From an uncultured Eggerthellaceae bacterium (GTDB lineage: Bacteria > Actinomycetota > Coriobacteriia > Coriobacteriales > Eggerthellaceae): 64,000 nucleotides of DNA. Positions 17,922 to 28,676 of the stretch are shown piece by piece. Made by a program: the position numbers and the translations under genes. The notes beneath the pieces were generated by a model. The model saw nothing but the letters and a program-made list of their open reading frames with translations, did not search any database and was not told the DNA's origin. The stretch spans positions 1-64,000 of the forward strand of contig CAIFEB010000002.1 in the NCBI GenBank assembly GCA_903789375.1, given 5' to 3'. The number at the start of each line of letters is the position of its first letter. Within the stretch, counting starts at the first letter, position 1.

Positions 17922-18329
17922 TGCGCGCCGCCCTTCTCCCTTTCGATGCCCTCGTGCATCGCCCTCTGAATTATCTCGCATCGGCAATTTCTGCGTGTAC
18001 CACAGAAGGGACAGCTGAAAGGGTTTTTAGGAAGAAGAGACGGGCGGGCAAGCCAGGAGAACGCCTCGTCGGTGCGGCATGAGCTTGCTCGAACCGATTG
18101 TCTCCCTCGTTCGCCCTCCGATCTGGGTTCAACGACTCGGTGATGCGAAGCATGCCCGGCGAAGTGCGTCATGCGAGAGGAATCCTACGTCGGCCGCAGC
18201 GCACGTGTTCGCGCTGCGGCGCGCGTGCTCGCGTTGCAGCACGCTCTGGCGTTGTGCGCCGCCGGTGTTCGTCGGCGACGCTACGCACCGACGCCGTCGA
18301 GCGGCAGCGCTTCGCACCCGCCCGCCGCC
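17922..18329. other. Intergenic region with RNA ligase promoter; otherwise nothing assigned
   Basis: 408 bp gap. The part near the ligase gene holds the promoter-like element listed separately. The stretch 18170-18330 is a very G+C-rich patchwork of GCGTGCTCGCG-type words with no recognised gene or clear terminator. Confidence 0.4.
17954..18017 (-). promoter_or_regulatory. Promoter-like element shared with HIRAN and ATP-grasp genes (copy 1)
   Basis: On the minus strand: CAGCTGTCCCTTCTG, then TGGTACACGC, and GATAAT beginning 43 bases into the element, a good -10 box. No TTGACA-like -35 is present at the right place, which suggests activator-dependent use. It lies upstream of the RNA ligase start at 17921. 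Copy 2 (31206-31255) matches at about 23 of the first 25 bases. Confidence 0.6.
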
Positions 18330-19583
18330 TCATGCACGGCGATACTTCACGCCCCTGCCACGCCCTTCGGATTGCACCAGCCCCAGCGCTATGAGCTCCC
18401 TCAGGATGTTGTTGAGCTTCGACCGGCTGAAATCCACATGCGGCAGCAGCGCGCTGCTCGGCTGGGACACGACGGAGCTGAGCAAGTCGTAGACCGTCTG
18501 CTGATCGGACGTAAGCCCCATATCCGTTTCTACAACCGGCAGAGTCACCGTGATGCTGTTCTCCGTGATTGAAAATCGCGGTTTGGTCAGGCTTTTCTCA
18601 TATGCTTCGCGTATGCGGTGAATGCCCGTGCCGAACGTCTCGATGATGCCCAGCCGATACAGCACGGAAGCGAGCGCGGGATTGCGCCTGATGGACACGG
18701 TGTCGTTCAGGTACTCCTGTCCGGAGATGCCCGCAGGAAGCCCGCCCGGCGAGGCCACCTCGATGCAGTCGTCGAACATCGACACGCGGATGTGCGCAGG
18801 AACGTCCCAGGTCCGGTGGGCAATTGCGTTCGCAATCGCCTCGCGGAACGCTTCTTCGGGGAGAAGCGTGACGAACTGACGCGTGGCACCTGCCACTTCC
18901 TCGTAGCGATAGCATTCGCGGAACAGCCGGATGGCGTCCTCGTATTCCTGCAGCACCGATTTTCCCGCGCTGGTCAGCCGGCGCCGAATGATGCTGATGG
19001 TCGCGCCGAACTGGGCCATGTCGATGCCCGGAAAATCGTTGACATCTGCGAGGAGCGCGGCAGCGTTGTTGTATCCCCCCTGTTCAGAATACAGTCCCAA
19101 GGTTTTGAGGGTGTCGCCGTCGAATGTGCTTACCCCCACCTTCGCCTTAACCTCGTCGCCGAGTTTGGCAAATGTCAGGTCCTGGCTGTTGGCGGGGAGC
19201 TGGTCAAACGTCAGGTTGCGCCCGGCGAGTATCAACCGCGTCAGCTCGACCGAATCGACTTCGATCGTCGCGCTGTCGTTGCGCTTGTACGCCTTCGATC
19301 GGTACAGATACGGCTTCGCGTTCCCCGGACGCACGATAAGGCGCACCGTGGCATTTTCGTCGTTGACCTCCAGTGAATAGGGAGGCTGGGGCGTGATACT
19401 GTCGTTGATTTTGTTCTCGATGTCCAGGCAGGTTTGGATGGGGTCGTCGAGGCCGACGGCAATCCCCTGGTCATCCACGCCGAACAGAATCGTTCCACCT
19501 TCGTAGTTGGCAAAAGCGGAAACGGTTTTAAGGAAGGTGTTCGAGACAGATTGCTTGAATTCCAGGTTCCGTGTCTCCCGCAT
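18330..19583 (-). CDS. AlbA_2 (Schlafen-like) / RecG-related ATP-binding protein
   Basis: 417 aa. The N-terminal 130 residues form an AlbA_2 domain (RETRNLEFKQS, then AFANYEGGTILFGVDDQGIAVG). The middle region matches the RecG-related ATP-binding C-terminal family (REAIANAIAHRTW, then SPGGLPAGIS...YRLGIIETFGTGIHRI). A winged-helix-like domain ends the protein (LSSVVSQPSSALLPHVDFSRSKLNNILRELIALGLVQ). These proteins are usually transcription regulators or accessory nucleic-acid-binding factors. The start at 19583 has AAGGAGAA upstream. Palindromic sites lie 58-126 bp upstream, consistent with autoregulation. Confidence 0.85.
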   Translation of the reverse strand: MRETRNLEFKQSVSNTFLKTVSAFANYEGGTILFGVDDQGIAVGLDDPIQTCLDIENKINDSITPQPPYSLEVNDENATVRLIVRPGNAKPYLYRSKAYKRNDSATIEVDSVELTRLILAGRNLTFDQLPANSQDLTFAKLGDEVKAKVGVSTFDGDTLKTLGLYSEQGGYNNAAALLADVNDFPGIDMAQFGATISIIRRRLTSAGKSVLQEYEDAIRLFRECYRYEEVAGATRQFVTLLPEEAFREAIANAIAHRTWDVPAHIRVSMFDDCIEVASPGGLPAGISGQEYLNDTVSIRRNPALASVLYRLGIIETFGTGIHRIREAYEKSLTKPRFSITENSITVTLPVVETDMGLTSDQQTVYDLLSSVVSQPSSALLPHVDFSRSKLNNILRELIALGLVQSEGRGRGVKYRRA

Positions 19584-19640
19584 GAGGCGTTCTCCTTGCC
19601 ATCTTTGGTGCGCGCAGATGCGTCCACGCAAAAATAATCG

Positions 19641-19709
19641 CAATTCGAATTGTACGCCGATTTTTGTTTGCAAATTTGTTAGTTTCCGTTTGCTACCAAA
19701 TTTGCGAAC
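19641..19709. promoter_or_regulatory. Palindromic operator cluster upstream of the AlbA_2 gene
   Basis: A perfect 12 bp palindrome CAATTCGAATTG (19641-19652) is followed by a 15-base imperfect inverted repeat with arms GTTTGCAAATTTGTT (19666-19680) and ACCAAATTTGCGAAC (19695-19709). The AAATTT cores are 26 bp apart. The cluster is A+T-rich compared with its surroundings and suits a dimeric regulator. Confidence 0.5.
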
Positions 19710-19844
19710 AACATGGGGTTGAAACGAAGCGTTTTCGCCCGTTGCGATTAGCCGACGACCTTTCGCCCCATGCTTTCGCTTCATGCAAACAGCCGGTAAC
19801 CTTGCACCCCATGCAAACAACCGGCCGCTTCTCGCCGGTTTTCG

Positions 19845-19883
19845 AAAAGGCGCCCTGCCGGCAGCTTTGCCTGCAGGGCGCCT
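19845..19883 (-). terminator. Likely terminator of the adhesin gene
   Basis: An 11 bp perfect stem AGGCGCCCTGC / GCAGGGCGCCT (19848-19858 with 19873-19883) lies 134 bp after the adhesin stop. On the minus strand it runs into TTTTC. The short T-run makes it a fair rather than strong intrinsic terminator. Confidence 0.6.
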
Positions 19884-20017
19884 CGTTGTTGCTCGCCGCT
19901 TACGCGCGACGGCTCGTCCTTGTCACTCGCGACCGAACACTGCAGGTCGCACCGCTCGCCTCGGCCTCTCAACTCATTCCTGCGGCGCACGCCTCGCGTT
20001 CGCGCCGCCTCCTCGCT

Positions 20018-23000
20018 TTAGCGCCGGTGGGCGCCGCGCCCGTGAGCGCTGGTCGCATGTGCCTGGCGCCGCTTCGCAGCTCCGACGGCAGCCACGCCCG
20101 CCGCGGCCGTCAGAGCGACGAGCAACACGATCGGCAGGCCGTCACCGGTCGCCGGAGTCGTTGCGACCTCCGGTTTCGACTTGTCCGGCGCTGCCGGGTC
20201 GTCGAGGGCCGCCGGCGCCGTGTAGCCGTTCTGGAAGGCGACGGCGCCAACCGCTTCGCCCGACGCGTCCTTCACGATGGAGCGCTCGACGGTAAACGTG
20301 CCATCCCCGGCATCGGTCACCTTATAGGTCACCGTGTACACGGTCGCGTCGTACGCCCAACCGTCGGCGTCACCTGCGGTTTCAGAGATGCGGTACCGGT
20401 AGGTGCCCTCGTCGGTGAAGGTGACCGATCCGAAGTCGACCGTCCCCGGGCCCTCGAGCGTGCGCGTGAGCGCCGCGCCGACAGCGCCTTCGGGAACCGG
20501 CGCCCCGTCGAGCGCCTCGATGGTGAACGAGAACGTCGGGTACGCATCGGACTCATCGCCGAACACGGTCTTGGTTGCCGTCGGCAGCGCAACCGCCGCT
20601 GGCACGACCTTGTACGTGTTGGCGAACTTCGGCGCCTGCTGCGTGTCGTATACCGGACCGCTCGCGCTGAGCGTGCCATCGCCGTTGTCTGTCACCGTCA
20701 CGGATGCCGTGTGGGTCGCCGTATCGTACGCGACGCCACCGATCCCGTTGCCCACCTCGGACAACGTGTACGTGAACGTCTTGGACGTCGCGAGGTCAAG
20801 GTCTTCCTGCGTGTACGTGATCGGCGCGAACGTCACCGTGCCGTCGGCCGCGTTGGTCGCGGTCTGCACCACGTCGCCCGCCTCATCGACCAGCTGGAAC
20901 GTGAACTCGCCCGCGGCGAGTGCCCTGCCTTCCAGCGTCTTCACAGCGGTGAACGGAGCCGCCGTCGCCGACGTTGCCGTGTACGTGTTGGTGAAGGTCG
21001 CGCTCTGCGCCGCATCGACAGTTGCCGTGATCGAGCCGCCGCGATCAACGGCCGTCACCGTGTAGGTTGCCGTCGTGTTGGCGTAGGTGTAGCCCGGCTG
21101 CTGGCCCACCAGCTCCTTCGCCGTGTAGGTGAACTGCTTCGTGCGGCTGCCGTCGGCAGCAGGCTCAACGCCCGCAAAGTCGTCCTGCGTGTAGGTGATG
21201 CCAGGGAACGTTACGCTGCCCGCGGCATTGTTGGTCACCGCTTCGCCAACCGGCGCGCCCTGCTCGTCGTAGAGCTGGAACGAGAACTGGCCGTCGGCGA
21301 GCACGCGTCCGTCGAGCACCTTCTGCGCCGTCAGCACGAGCGGACCGGACGTCGACGTGTACGTGTTCGCAAACGTCGGGTTGGCGCCCTCGGTGACGGC
21401 GCAAGCTTGCCGCTGCCGTTGTCAGTCACCGAAACGACCACCTTGTGTGCGGAATCGTCATATGTGATGCCGCCGAGCGACCCCTTCACCTCGGACATCA
21501 TGTAGACGTAGGTGCCCGGCTCGAAGAAGGTCAGCGGGTCGAACGACACCAGGCCGTTCGCGTCGTTGCTGGCCGAGCGCACCAGGCTGCCGTCCGCGTC
21601 GCGCAGCTCGAACGAGAACTGGCCCGCCACGAGCGTCGCCCCGGAGAGCGTCTTCGTCGCCGTCAGCGTGACCGGATCGGCCGCTGCGGCCTTGTACGTG
21701 TTGGTGAACGTGGGGTTGTTGCCGGTGACCTTCGCCACAAGCTGGCCCTTGCCGTCATCGGCCACCGTAACGGTGATGGTCTCGACCGCGTTCGAGTACG
21801 TCCAGCCGGAAGCACTGCCCGGCGTCTCCTTGACCTTGAACGTGAACGTCCCCGTCTTGGAGAAGGTCACGGCGCCGAAGGTCGCGCTTTCGGTCTCACC
21901 GTCCCCGATGACGCCCGAGGTCTTTGCCACGTTCGCGCCGCCTTCGTACGTCACGCCGGAATCGGCCAACGCGAAGTCGGGCGTGAGCGTGAACGTGTAT
22001 TCCTCCACGGAGTCGTGGCCCACGACCTTCTTGTTCACGGAGAGCGCCGTGTTGCCTTCGAGCGTGACGCTGTCGGCCCGGTAGGTGTTGGTGATGGTGG
22101 GGTTGTTGCCCGCGATCTGGGCCACAAGCTTGCCCTGGCCGTTGTCCGTCACGACGACGACCACTTCGTGCGTGCGCTTGTCGCACGTCCAGCCATTGCC
22201 GTCCGTACCATCCTCGGTGATGGAGAACGTGTACTCGCCCGCCTTGGTGAATGTCACATCGCCGAACGAGAGCGTCGTGCGGGATCCGTCGACCACCGCG
22301 CCAGTCTTCGCAGTCGTCCCACCAGCGGCGATGGTCACGCCGGAATCAGCGAGCGCGAACTTCGGCGCAAGCGTGAACGAGAAGCCGTCCTGCGAATCGC
22401 GTCCCACAACCGCCTTCGTCACCTTCAGCGCGGTGTCGCCGGTGAGCGTGACGCTGTCGGCCTTGTAGGTGTTGGTCACCGTCGGGTTGTTGCCGGTGAC
22501 GGAGGCCGCAAGCTGGCCCGCGCCGTTGTCCGTCACGACAACCGTCGCCTTGTGCGTGCGCTGATCGCAGGTCCAGCCGTTGCCGTCCGCGCCATCTTCG
22601 CTGATGGTGAAGATGAACGTGCCCGGCTTCGTGAACGTCAGAGCGCCAAACGCGAGCGTCGTGCTCGATCCGTCGGCCACAGCGCCGGTCTGCGCGGTCG
22701 TCGCCCCCGCGGGGATGATGACGCCGGAGCCTTCGACGGTGAACTGCGGCGCAAGCGTGAACGAGAAGCCGCTCGGGGCATCATGGCCCGCAACCGCCTT
22801 CGTGACCTGCAGCGATGACGAGCCCTCGAGCACAACCGCCTTCGCATCGTAGGTGTTGGTGAACGTCGCGGCGTCGTTGGTCACGCCAGCAACCGTGCCG
22901 GACTCGGTCACGCGGTAGACGTACGTGCCCGGCTTGGTGAAGGTGATGGCGCCGAAGCTTGCAGCCGTACCGCTTCCATCCGGGTTGGTTACCCGGGTCG

Positions 23001-26000
23001 TCATCGGAAGCGGCGCATCAGCCGTATCAGCGCTCAGCGTGAAGGTGAACGCGCCGGCAACGCTGGCCGGGCCGGTCAGGCCTTCGGGCACCGTGAGCAC
23101 CTTCGCCACGCTCACCTCGGCCGTCGTGCTCTGCGCGCTGTAGGTGTTGGTGAACGAGAACGCCGCGCCCTCGACCGGCTTGCCGGCAGCATCGACGACC
23201 GCGGCGCTCAGGTGGCCCACGCCGTCATCGGTCACCTTGACGGTGACGGTCTTGCCGGCGGCCGCCGCTGCGTCGTTGGTCACGCCCGCAACCGTACCGG
23301 ACTCGGTCACCGTGTAGGTGTAGGTGCCCGCCTGGCTGAACGTAATTGGCCCGAACGCGACCGTGCCGCTCTTCTCGTTGGTCGCGGTGGTGGTATCCGG
23401 CATCGGCGCGCCAGTGGCTCCGCTCAACGTGAAGGTGTAGGCGCCGGTGATGTCATCGGGGCCGGTCAGACCCTCGGGCACCGACAGAACCTTGGAGCCG
23501 ATGAGGTCGAGTTGCACCGCATCGGTGCCGTATGTGTTCGCGAACGCGATGCCCGCCGCCCCGGACGTCCCGGTCGGGTACGTCGGCGTGGCCGTGAGCG
23601 TGCCATCGCCGTTGTCCACAACGGTGACCGCGAACTCGAACGCAGCGGCCGTCGCCGTCACGCCGCCGGGCAGGGCGGACACGTCCTCGCGCGCATTGTA
23701 GGTGTAGGTCCAAGAACCGTCCGCGTTCTTCACCGCGGCGCCGCTCGCCACGTCGGCAGCGATCTGCGCCGTGCTATAGGAGAACGTTCCGAAATCGATC
23801 GTTGCCGCCTGGCCGTCAGCAGCCGCCGGGCTCTGCGCGGTGGCCACGGTCGTCCCCGCGCCGTCGACCACGGCAAACGAGAACTCGCCCTCCGTCATCG
23901 CACGGCCGGTAAGGGTCTTCGTCGCCGTGACGTCCGTGTTACCCGAAGCAGCGTAGCTGTTGGCGAACGTGATGGTGCGGTCCGTGCTGCCCTCGATCGC
24001 CCACGCAACGTCAAGCGCGCCGGCGCTCGCGTTCTTGCTCACCGTTGCAACAAGCGTGTAGCTCGTTCCGTCGTACGTGTAGCCGGCGGCCGTGCCCTGC
24101 ACCTCGGTCAGCGTGTAGCGGTAGGTCCCCACCTTGTCGAAAGTGATGGTGCCGAACGAAACCGCGCCGTTCGCATCGTTGGATACGGTAGCTTCGGTCG
24201 GCATCGGCGCGCCTTTTGCACCCGAAAGCGTGAACGAGAACTGACCCGCAGCCAAGTCGCGGCCGGTAAGCTGCTTGGCCACCATGAGGTTGCCGTCGCC
24301 CGTGGGGCTCGACTGCGCCGGCGTGAAGCGGTTGACGTAGGTGATCGCGTCCTGCGTGTTGCCGGAGACGACCGTTCCGGCAGCCGTCGAACCGGTCACT
24401 TCGGACGTGCCGCCCGTGTCGCCAACGCTCACCAGGCTCCAACCGGCAGGGCTGGACAATTCGGTCACCGTATAGGTCGTCCCAACCGGCACGCTGTCGA
24501 TAACGATCTTCTGACCTGCGCCGATGGTCACCGTCGCCTTGGTTCCGCTCGTGATAGAGCCCTTCGTCGCAACGGTTGCCCCGTCAGCCGCGTACACCGC
24601 GTACGGAAGCGTCGCCGTGCCGTTCGGCGCGTTCACCGTGATGTCGTAGTCGAACGCAGCATCGGCGGGACAACCCTCGCCCTCCGCCTGCTTCGTGATG
24701 GTGATGCGGCCCTTGAGCATGTTGGAACCCGTGACCGTGCTGTCGCCGTCGCCGCCCAGCACCAGGTCGCCGTCGACCATCATGGGCCGCACGGTCTCGG
24801 TAGCGAACTCGTAATGGCTGTCGAGGTTGGTCTCGGCCAAGGCGACGTCGTGACCCGACGTCAAGTCGGTGTCGTCGACCGTGATGCCGTAGGGCACGTG
24901 CACGTCAGTCCGGTAGCCGTTCTGAGCGTTGAGCGTCACGCTGGCGAGCTTCGTGGTACCGTCGAGCATGACGTCGAAGGTGATGTCGCCCGCCGGACGC
25001 ACGCTCTCGTCGAGCGAGTCGACCCAGGTTTTGGCAACGCTGATGGTGGGCGTGCTGATGGGCAGCGGACCGGGCTCGGTCATCGTCGCCGAGCCGGTCA
25101 CGGACGTCGTAGCGACGTAGCGTTCGTCCTCTTCATCATAGGTGTAGGTGAGGCCGGTGGACGCGGAGTGCCACGTACCGTCGCTCTGTTTCTGCGCGTC
25201 AGCCGGCAGCGCTTTGGTCGTCGTGGTCTGCGTCTGCGTGAAGCCGACGCTCGCCGACGTGTTCGTCTTCAGTCCTAACGAGCCGTCAGCGGCCTGCGCG
25301 AACTGATTGTCGTATCGCGCATTCGCATCTGCCAAGGTCAGCGTTCCATTTTCGAGCTGAGCGATGACGTCGATGGCCTCCTGGCTGGGATGTACCGTGA
25401 AATTCACCGTGTACGTGACGCCGTGCTCGAGCGACCCGAGCGAGCTCAGGTCCCACGAAACCGACGAGCCGTTGTAGCGCGCGGCGGGCGCGTCGGCCCA
25501 CGACGTCGTCGCGCCGTTTTCCGTCTTGGTGTAGGTGAACCCGCTGGTCTCGCCCGCGACGAGCGTGGTCGCCGTCAGCGAGGTCAGCCCGTCGGTGATG
25601 CTCACGTCGGCGTAGGAGAGGTTGTTGGTGATCTGATTGACGATGTCGTCGAACGCGTCGGTCAGGCCCTGCTGGTCGGTGGCGCTGTAGTAGTTGTCGG
25701 CCTGGCCGGCTGCTGCCGCCAAGCTCTGCATGTTCGATACGTTGCCGAACACGCCGATGGAGTACAGCGTCTTGCCCGCGACGCTAATCGCCTCGGCCTG
25801 CTGACTGGCGAACTTGTAGTTTTTGCCGTTGTTGTCGGAGTTGCCCGATCCGTAGTACACGTGCCCGTCGGACTGGTGCCGCTCGTTCTCGTCGCTGAAC
25901 GAGATGAAGGCATCACGTGTGTTGCGGAAAGTGGGATCGCCGTCGGACACGAAGATCACGTAGGTGTCCGCGTCGCTGCGCGTGGTGATGCCGTTGGCGG

Positions 26001-26592
26001 TTTGCAACGCGTCTTCCCAGTTGGTTCCGCCGGTCGCGCGCAGGCCGTCGACGTTGTGCTGGAAATCGGCCAGGTCGGTGGTCTGCGTCGTCTGCGTGGT
26101 GGCATAGTTGCTGAAAGTCACGAGCGACAGTGTGACCGCATCGGGGCTCGCCGCCGTGTTGTTGGAGAGAAGCTGGGACGCCAGCTGGTTCACGGCAGAT
26201 TTCGCGATGGCGAGCCGCGTCGAACGTCCCTGCTGGTAGGTCATCGATCCGGACAGGTCGAGCACGACGATGACGTCGGCCTTGCCCGACGTCTGGGACG
26301 TTTGGGAGGCGCCCGTCACGCTCAGAGACAGGCTGTACGTGCCGTCTCCGTTGTCCACGAGCGTCTTGGATGTGGCGGGCGCCGTCGCCTCGTCGGCGTA
26401 CGCGGGCGTCACAGCACCCGAAGCAAGCACGCCGAAGGCAAGCGCCATGGTCACGACGGCGAATGCCGCGATCAGCGCCTGGCGCATGCTGCGTTGGGGC
26501 TTCATCGTACGCGCGTCCGCGGCGGCGCAGCGCCGCTCGCGTCCTCTGCAATGATTCCGAGCCTTCTCGGTGAGGCTTCTCATATCTGACAT
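20018..26592 (-). pseudogene. Giant VWA/FctA-repeat surface adhesin, frameshifted
   Basis: One gene split by a frameshift near 21400; restoring one base gives about 2190 aa. A signal peptide ends near AYADEAT (residue 66). A von Willebrand A domain follows with MIDAS D112-L-S-G-S-M. About eleven pilin-type isopeptide (FctA/Cna-B-like) modules then repeat, each ending in a TFxNTY-like strand. One module (near 22860) is internally shortened: it jumps from GVTNDAA straight to TFTNTY. The C-terminus has a sortase-like TPATGDG, a hydrophobic segment and an Arg-rich tail, so it is wall-anchored. The upstream frame (21331-26592) ends in non-homologous residues, while the downstream frame (20018-21337) resumes the module exactly. 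It may be a genuine pseudogene, phase-variable, or a sequencing error. Confidence 0.85.
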
Positions 26593-26694
26593 CGTCTCGC
26601 CTTTCGCTCCTCTTCAAAACGACTATGAAGCCAGTACTCCCTTAGTGGCCATTTTTATAATCAGACACGCGATGTCTGTCAAAATCTTTGGTAA

Positions 26695-26760
26695 TTGACG
26701 TGTTTCCATTGACGTTTGACGTGTTTTAATAAAACTGAAACCATGGCACTTTGACGTGAA
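26695..26760. promoter_or_regulatory. LytTR-type direct repeats between adhesin and regulator genes
   Basis: Four copies of TTGACG occur at 26695, 26709, 26716 and 26751. The pair TTGACGTGTTT at 26695 and 26716 is offset by exactly 21 bp, the spacing of 9 bp repeats with a 12 bp gap used by AgrA-like LytTR regulators. The 390 bp gap (26593-26982) is otherwise A+T-rich promoter DNA for both divergent genes, without any other gene. Confidence 0.55.
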
Positions 26761-26982
26761 TTTCAAATACCGGACAAATTCCCACATAGCGTCCGACGGT
26801 TGCCGCACACAGCGCACGAAAAGGCCTTAAGCGGCTCCACTCTGCGCCGCACGCAAGCCGTTTGACAGCCATCGCTGCGCCGCATGCGAACCGCGCGCAC
26901 GCCTTTCGGGAACCGCACAATCGCCGCGCAAGAGCCGCGCTCGCGCCCCACTCAGTCCCATCGACCCGCACAAGGAGGCTCC

Positions 26983-27840
26983 GTGGAAATCAAACAGCTC
27001 AACCAGCTCACGACGCATATCCTCACGACCTACTACCAGAACGACCTCAAGCTGTACTTCCGCTACCTGGACGAAGACACGCTGTGGATCGGTCCGCGCC
27101 AGGGCCAAATCATTCGCGGCAAGGAGAACATGAAGCGCGCCTGGGCGCGCGAAGAACACGCACTGCGCTTCCGCATGAGCGACCTGCAGTTCGCGACCGA
27201 GCGCATCGGACGCGAAGCGTTCAACCAGCTGGTGTTCTTCAAAGTGGCGACCATCTACCCCAACGGGACCGTGCAGATTCACGACCAGCGCATTCTTCTG
27301 TTCTGGAAGGAGCGGCAGGTTGAGGGGCGCTCAGTTTTCCGCATCAAGATGACGCTCATCTCGAACGCCGCCAAGCTAAGCGAGGGCGAGTTCATCTATG
27401 CCACGCAGGAAGCCGGCGCCCCGCGCGATGCGGTTCAGCGATTCTTGCCCCAGGGGTCCGAGCAAACCATCGCCATCCGGACGGAGCGTTCGGCTATCGT
27501 GTACCTTCCCGCCTCCTCGGTTCGGTACGTCACGACCGCAGACAAGGGCAACCACACGATGTTCGTCGCCTTGAACAGCACTCTGAAGTGCATCACTCCC
27601 ATCGGCGCAGTCGAGAAGCAGACGGAGGGGGCCCTGATACGGTGCCATTCCGGGTACCTGGTAAACCCGCTGCACGTCACGTCGATCAAGCGGTTCAAGC
27701 TGACGATGGACGACGGCGCCGAGATTCCCGTTCCGGAAAAGAAGTACACGGCGCTCAAGCGCAAGCTCGATGCATGGAAGAAGACCGCCGAGGAATCGGC
27801 CGCCGAGTTCATCGCAGCGAACGACGAAACGGACCTGTAA
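26983..27840 (+). CDS. LytTR-domain regulator with NTF2/SnoaL-like sensor domain
   Basis: 285 aa with a GTG start at 26983, set by AAGGAGG five bases upstream. Residues 1-130 resemble an NTF2-like fold (YYQNDLKLYFRYLDEDTLWIG, then ERIGREAFNQLVFFKVA). Residues about 165-265 form a LytTR DNA-binding domain (IYLPASSVRYVTT, then LIRCHSGYLVNPLHVTSIKRF and IPVPEKKYTALKRKL). There is no receiver domain, so it may sense a small ligand directly. It is divergent from the adhesin, whose promoter region has LytTR-type repeats, making the adhesin a likely target. Confidence 0.85.
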   Translation: MEIKQLNQLTTHILTTYYQNDLKLYFRYLDEDTLWIGPRQGQIIRGKENMKRAWAREEHALRFRMSDLQFATERIGREAFNQLVFFKVATIYPNGTVQIHDQRILLFWKERQVEGRSVFRIKMTLISNAAKLSEGEFIYATQEAGAPRDAVQRFLPQGSEQTIAIRTERSAIVYLPASSVRYVTTADKGNHTMFVALNSTLKCITPIGAVEKQTEGALIRCHSGYLVNPLHVTSIKRFKLTMDDGAEIPVPEKKYTALKRKLDAWKKTAEESAAEFIAANDETDL

Positions 27841-27997
27841 GCGCGAAGGCCGAAGGCGAGAGCCCTGTTCAACGCATGTGCGCAGATGCCGCACGAAAGC
27901 GAAGCTGACGCTGGCGGGCAGACGCAGAAGCCGCCGCGCCCGCGCCGGCTCGCGCACCGGCGCACGAACACAATATAGGCGCGAAACCCTCCGCAGC

Positions 27998-28447
27998 CTA
28001 GTCCCAGCAGCCGGCCATCACAGTCACGTGCGTTCCACCGCAATGCGGGCAGCCGTGGGAAGCGAACCCCTGGCACCGCTCGGTGAGCTGCCGCTCGCTC
28101 AGAGGGACTTTGTCCGACCAGAAGAACAGTCGCTCGCCGCAGGTGCCGCACGGCTTGGGCTCCGCATGGAACACGAGCCAGCCGGCATCCTCGTCGCTGT
28201 AGATCTTGAACGCCTGACCTTCGACGATGCCGCCGCATTCCGGACACTCGAAGTACTCGTTCTCTTTGAACACGTACCAACCCTCCGGAATGCCGTCTTT
28301 GAACTGCTCCGTCATCCGCGGCCCGAACGTGCCGCTCGTCAGCAACGCTGCGACATCGGCATCGTCAAGGTGCGACATTCCCGTACCGCACTGGAAATCT
28401 TCCCCGGCACCGCAGTCCCCGCACTGCCAACCGATCATGCTTCCCAT
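27998..28447 (-). CDS. Zinc-ribbon-like protein of unknown function
   Basis: 149 aa. CxxC pairs occur at CGDC (near residue 9), CPEC (near 69), CGTC (near 99) and CPHC (near 133), suggesting two zinc ribbons flanking a small domain. No enzyme motif was seen. AGGGAG precedes the ATG at 28447. Its neighbours on both sides are unrelated, so it is probably monocistronic. A nucleic-acid-binding or regulatory role is possible but not shown. Confidence 0.65.
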   Translation of the reverse strand: MGSMIGWQCGDCGAGEDFQCGTGMSHLDDADVAALLTSGTFGPRMTEQFKDGIPEGWYVFKENEYFECPECGGIVEGQAFKIYSDEDAGWLVFHAEPKPCGTCGERLFFWSDKVPLSERQLTERCQGFASHGCPHCGGTHVTVMAGCWD

Positions 28448-28676
28448 CGTTGCACTCCCTGTCTTTCCGAAGCCGCCGTTGTTCGTGACACTTCCGAGCG
28501 GTCGGCGCGTCCTTCTCGCAGACGCCGCCGCGAACCACCTATGGTAGCAATCGCCCAGCGCCCCGCCGTTAGCTGGCAGCTAGTACGCACGGCCCCGCAG
28601 CCTTGCGCCTGCACGAGTACCCGGCAAGCCGAGCCGCCAGTCGAACCACCCTGCCGCCCGCACGCGACTCTGGCTT

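Larger units (their letters stand above)
19584..20017. other. Intergenic region with palindromes, direct repeats and a terminator
   Basis: 434 bp between two convergent-side minus-strand genes. It holds palindromes upstream of the AlbA_2 gene (19641-19709), a 15-base direct repeat CATGCAAACARCCGG (19782-19796 and 19810-19824, 28 bp apart) and the adhesin terminator near 19848-19883. No gene was seen. Confidence 0.6.
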
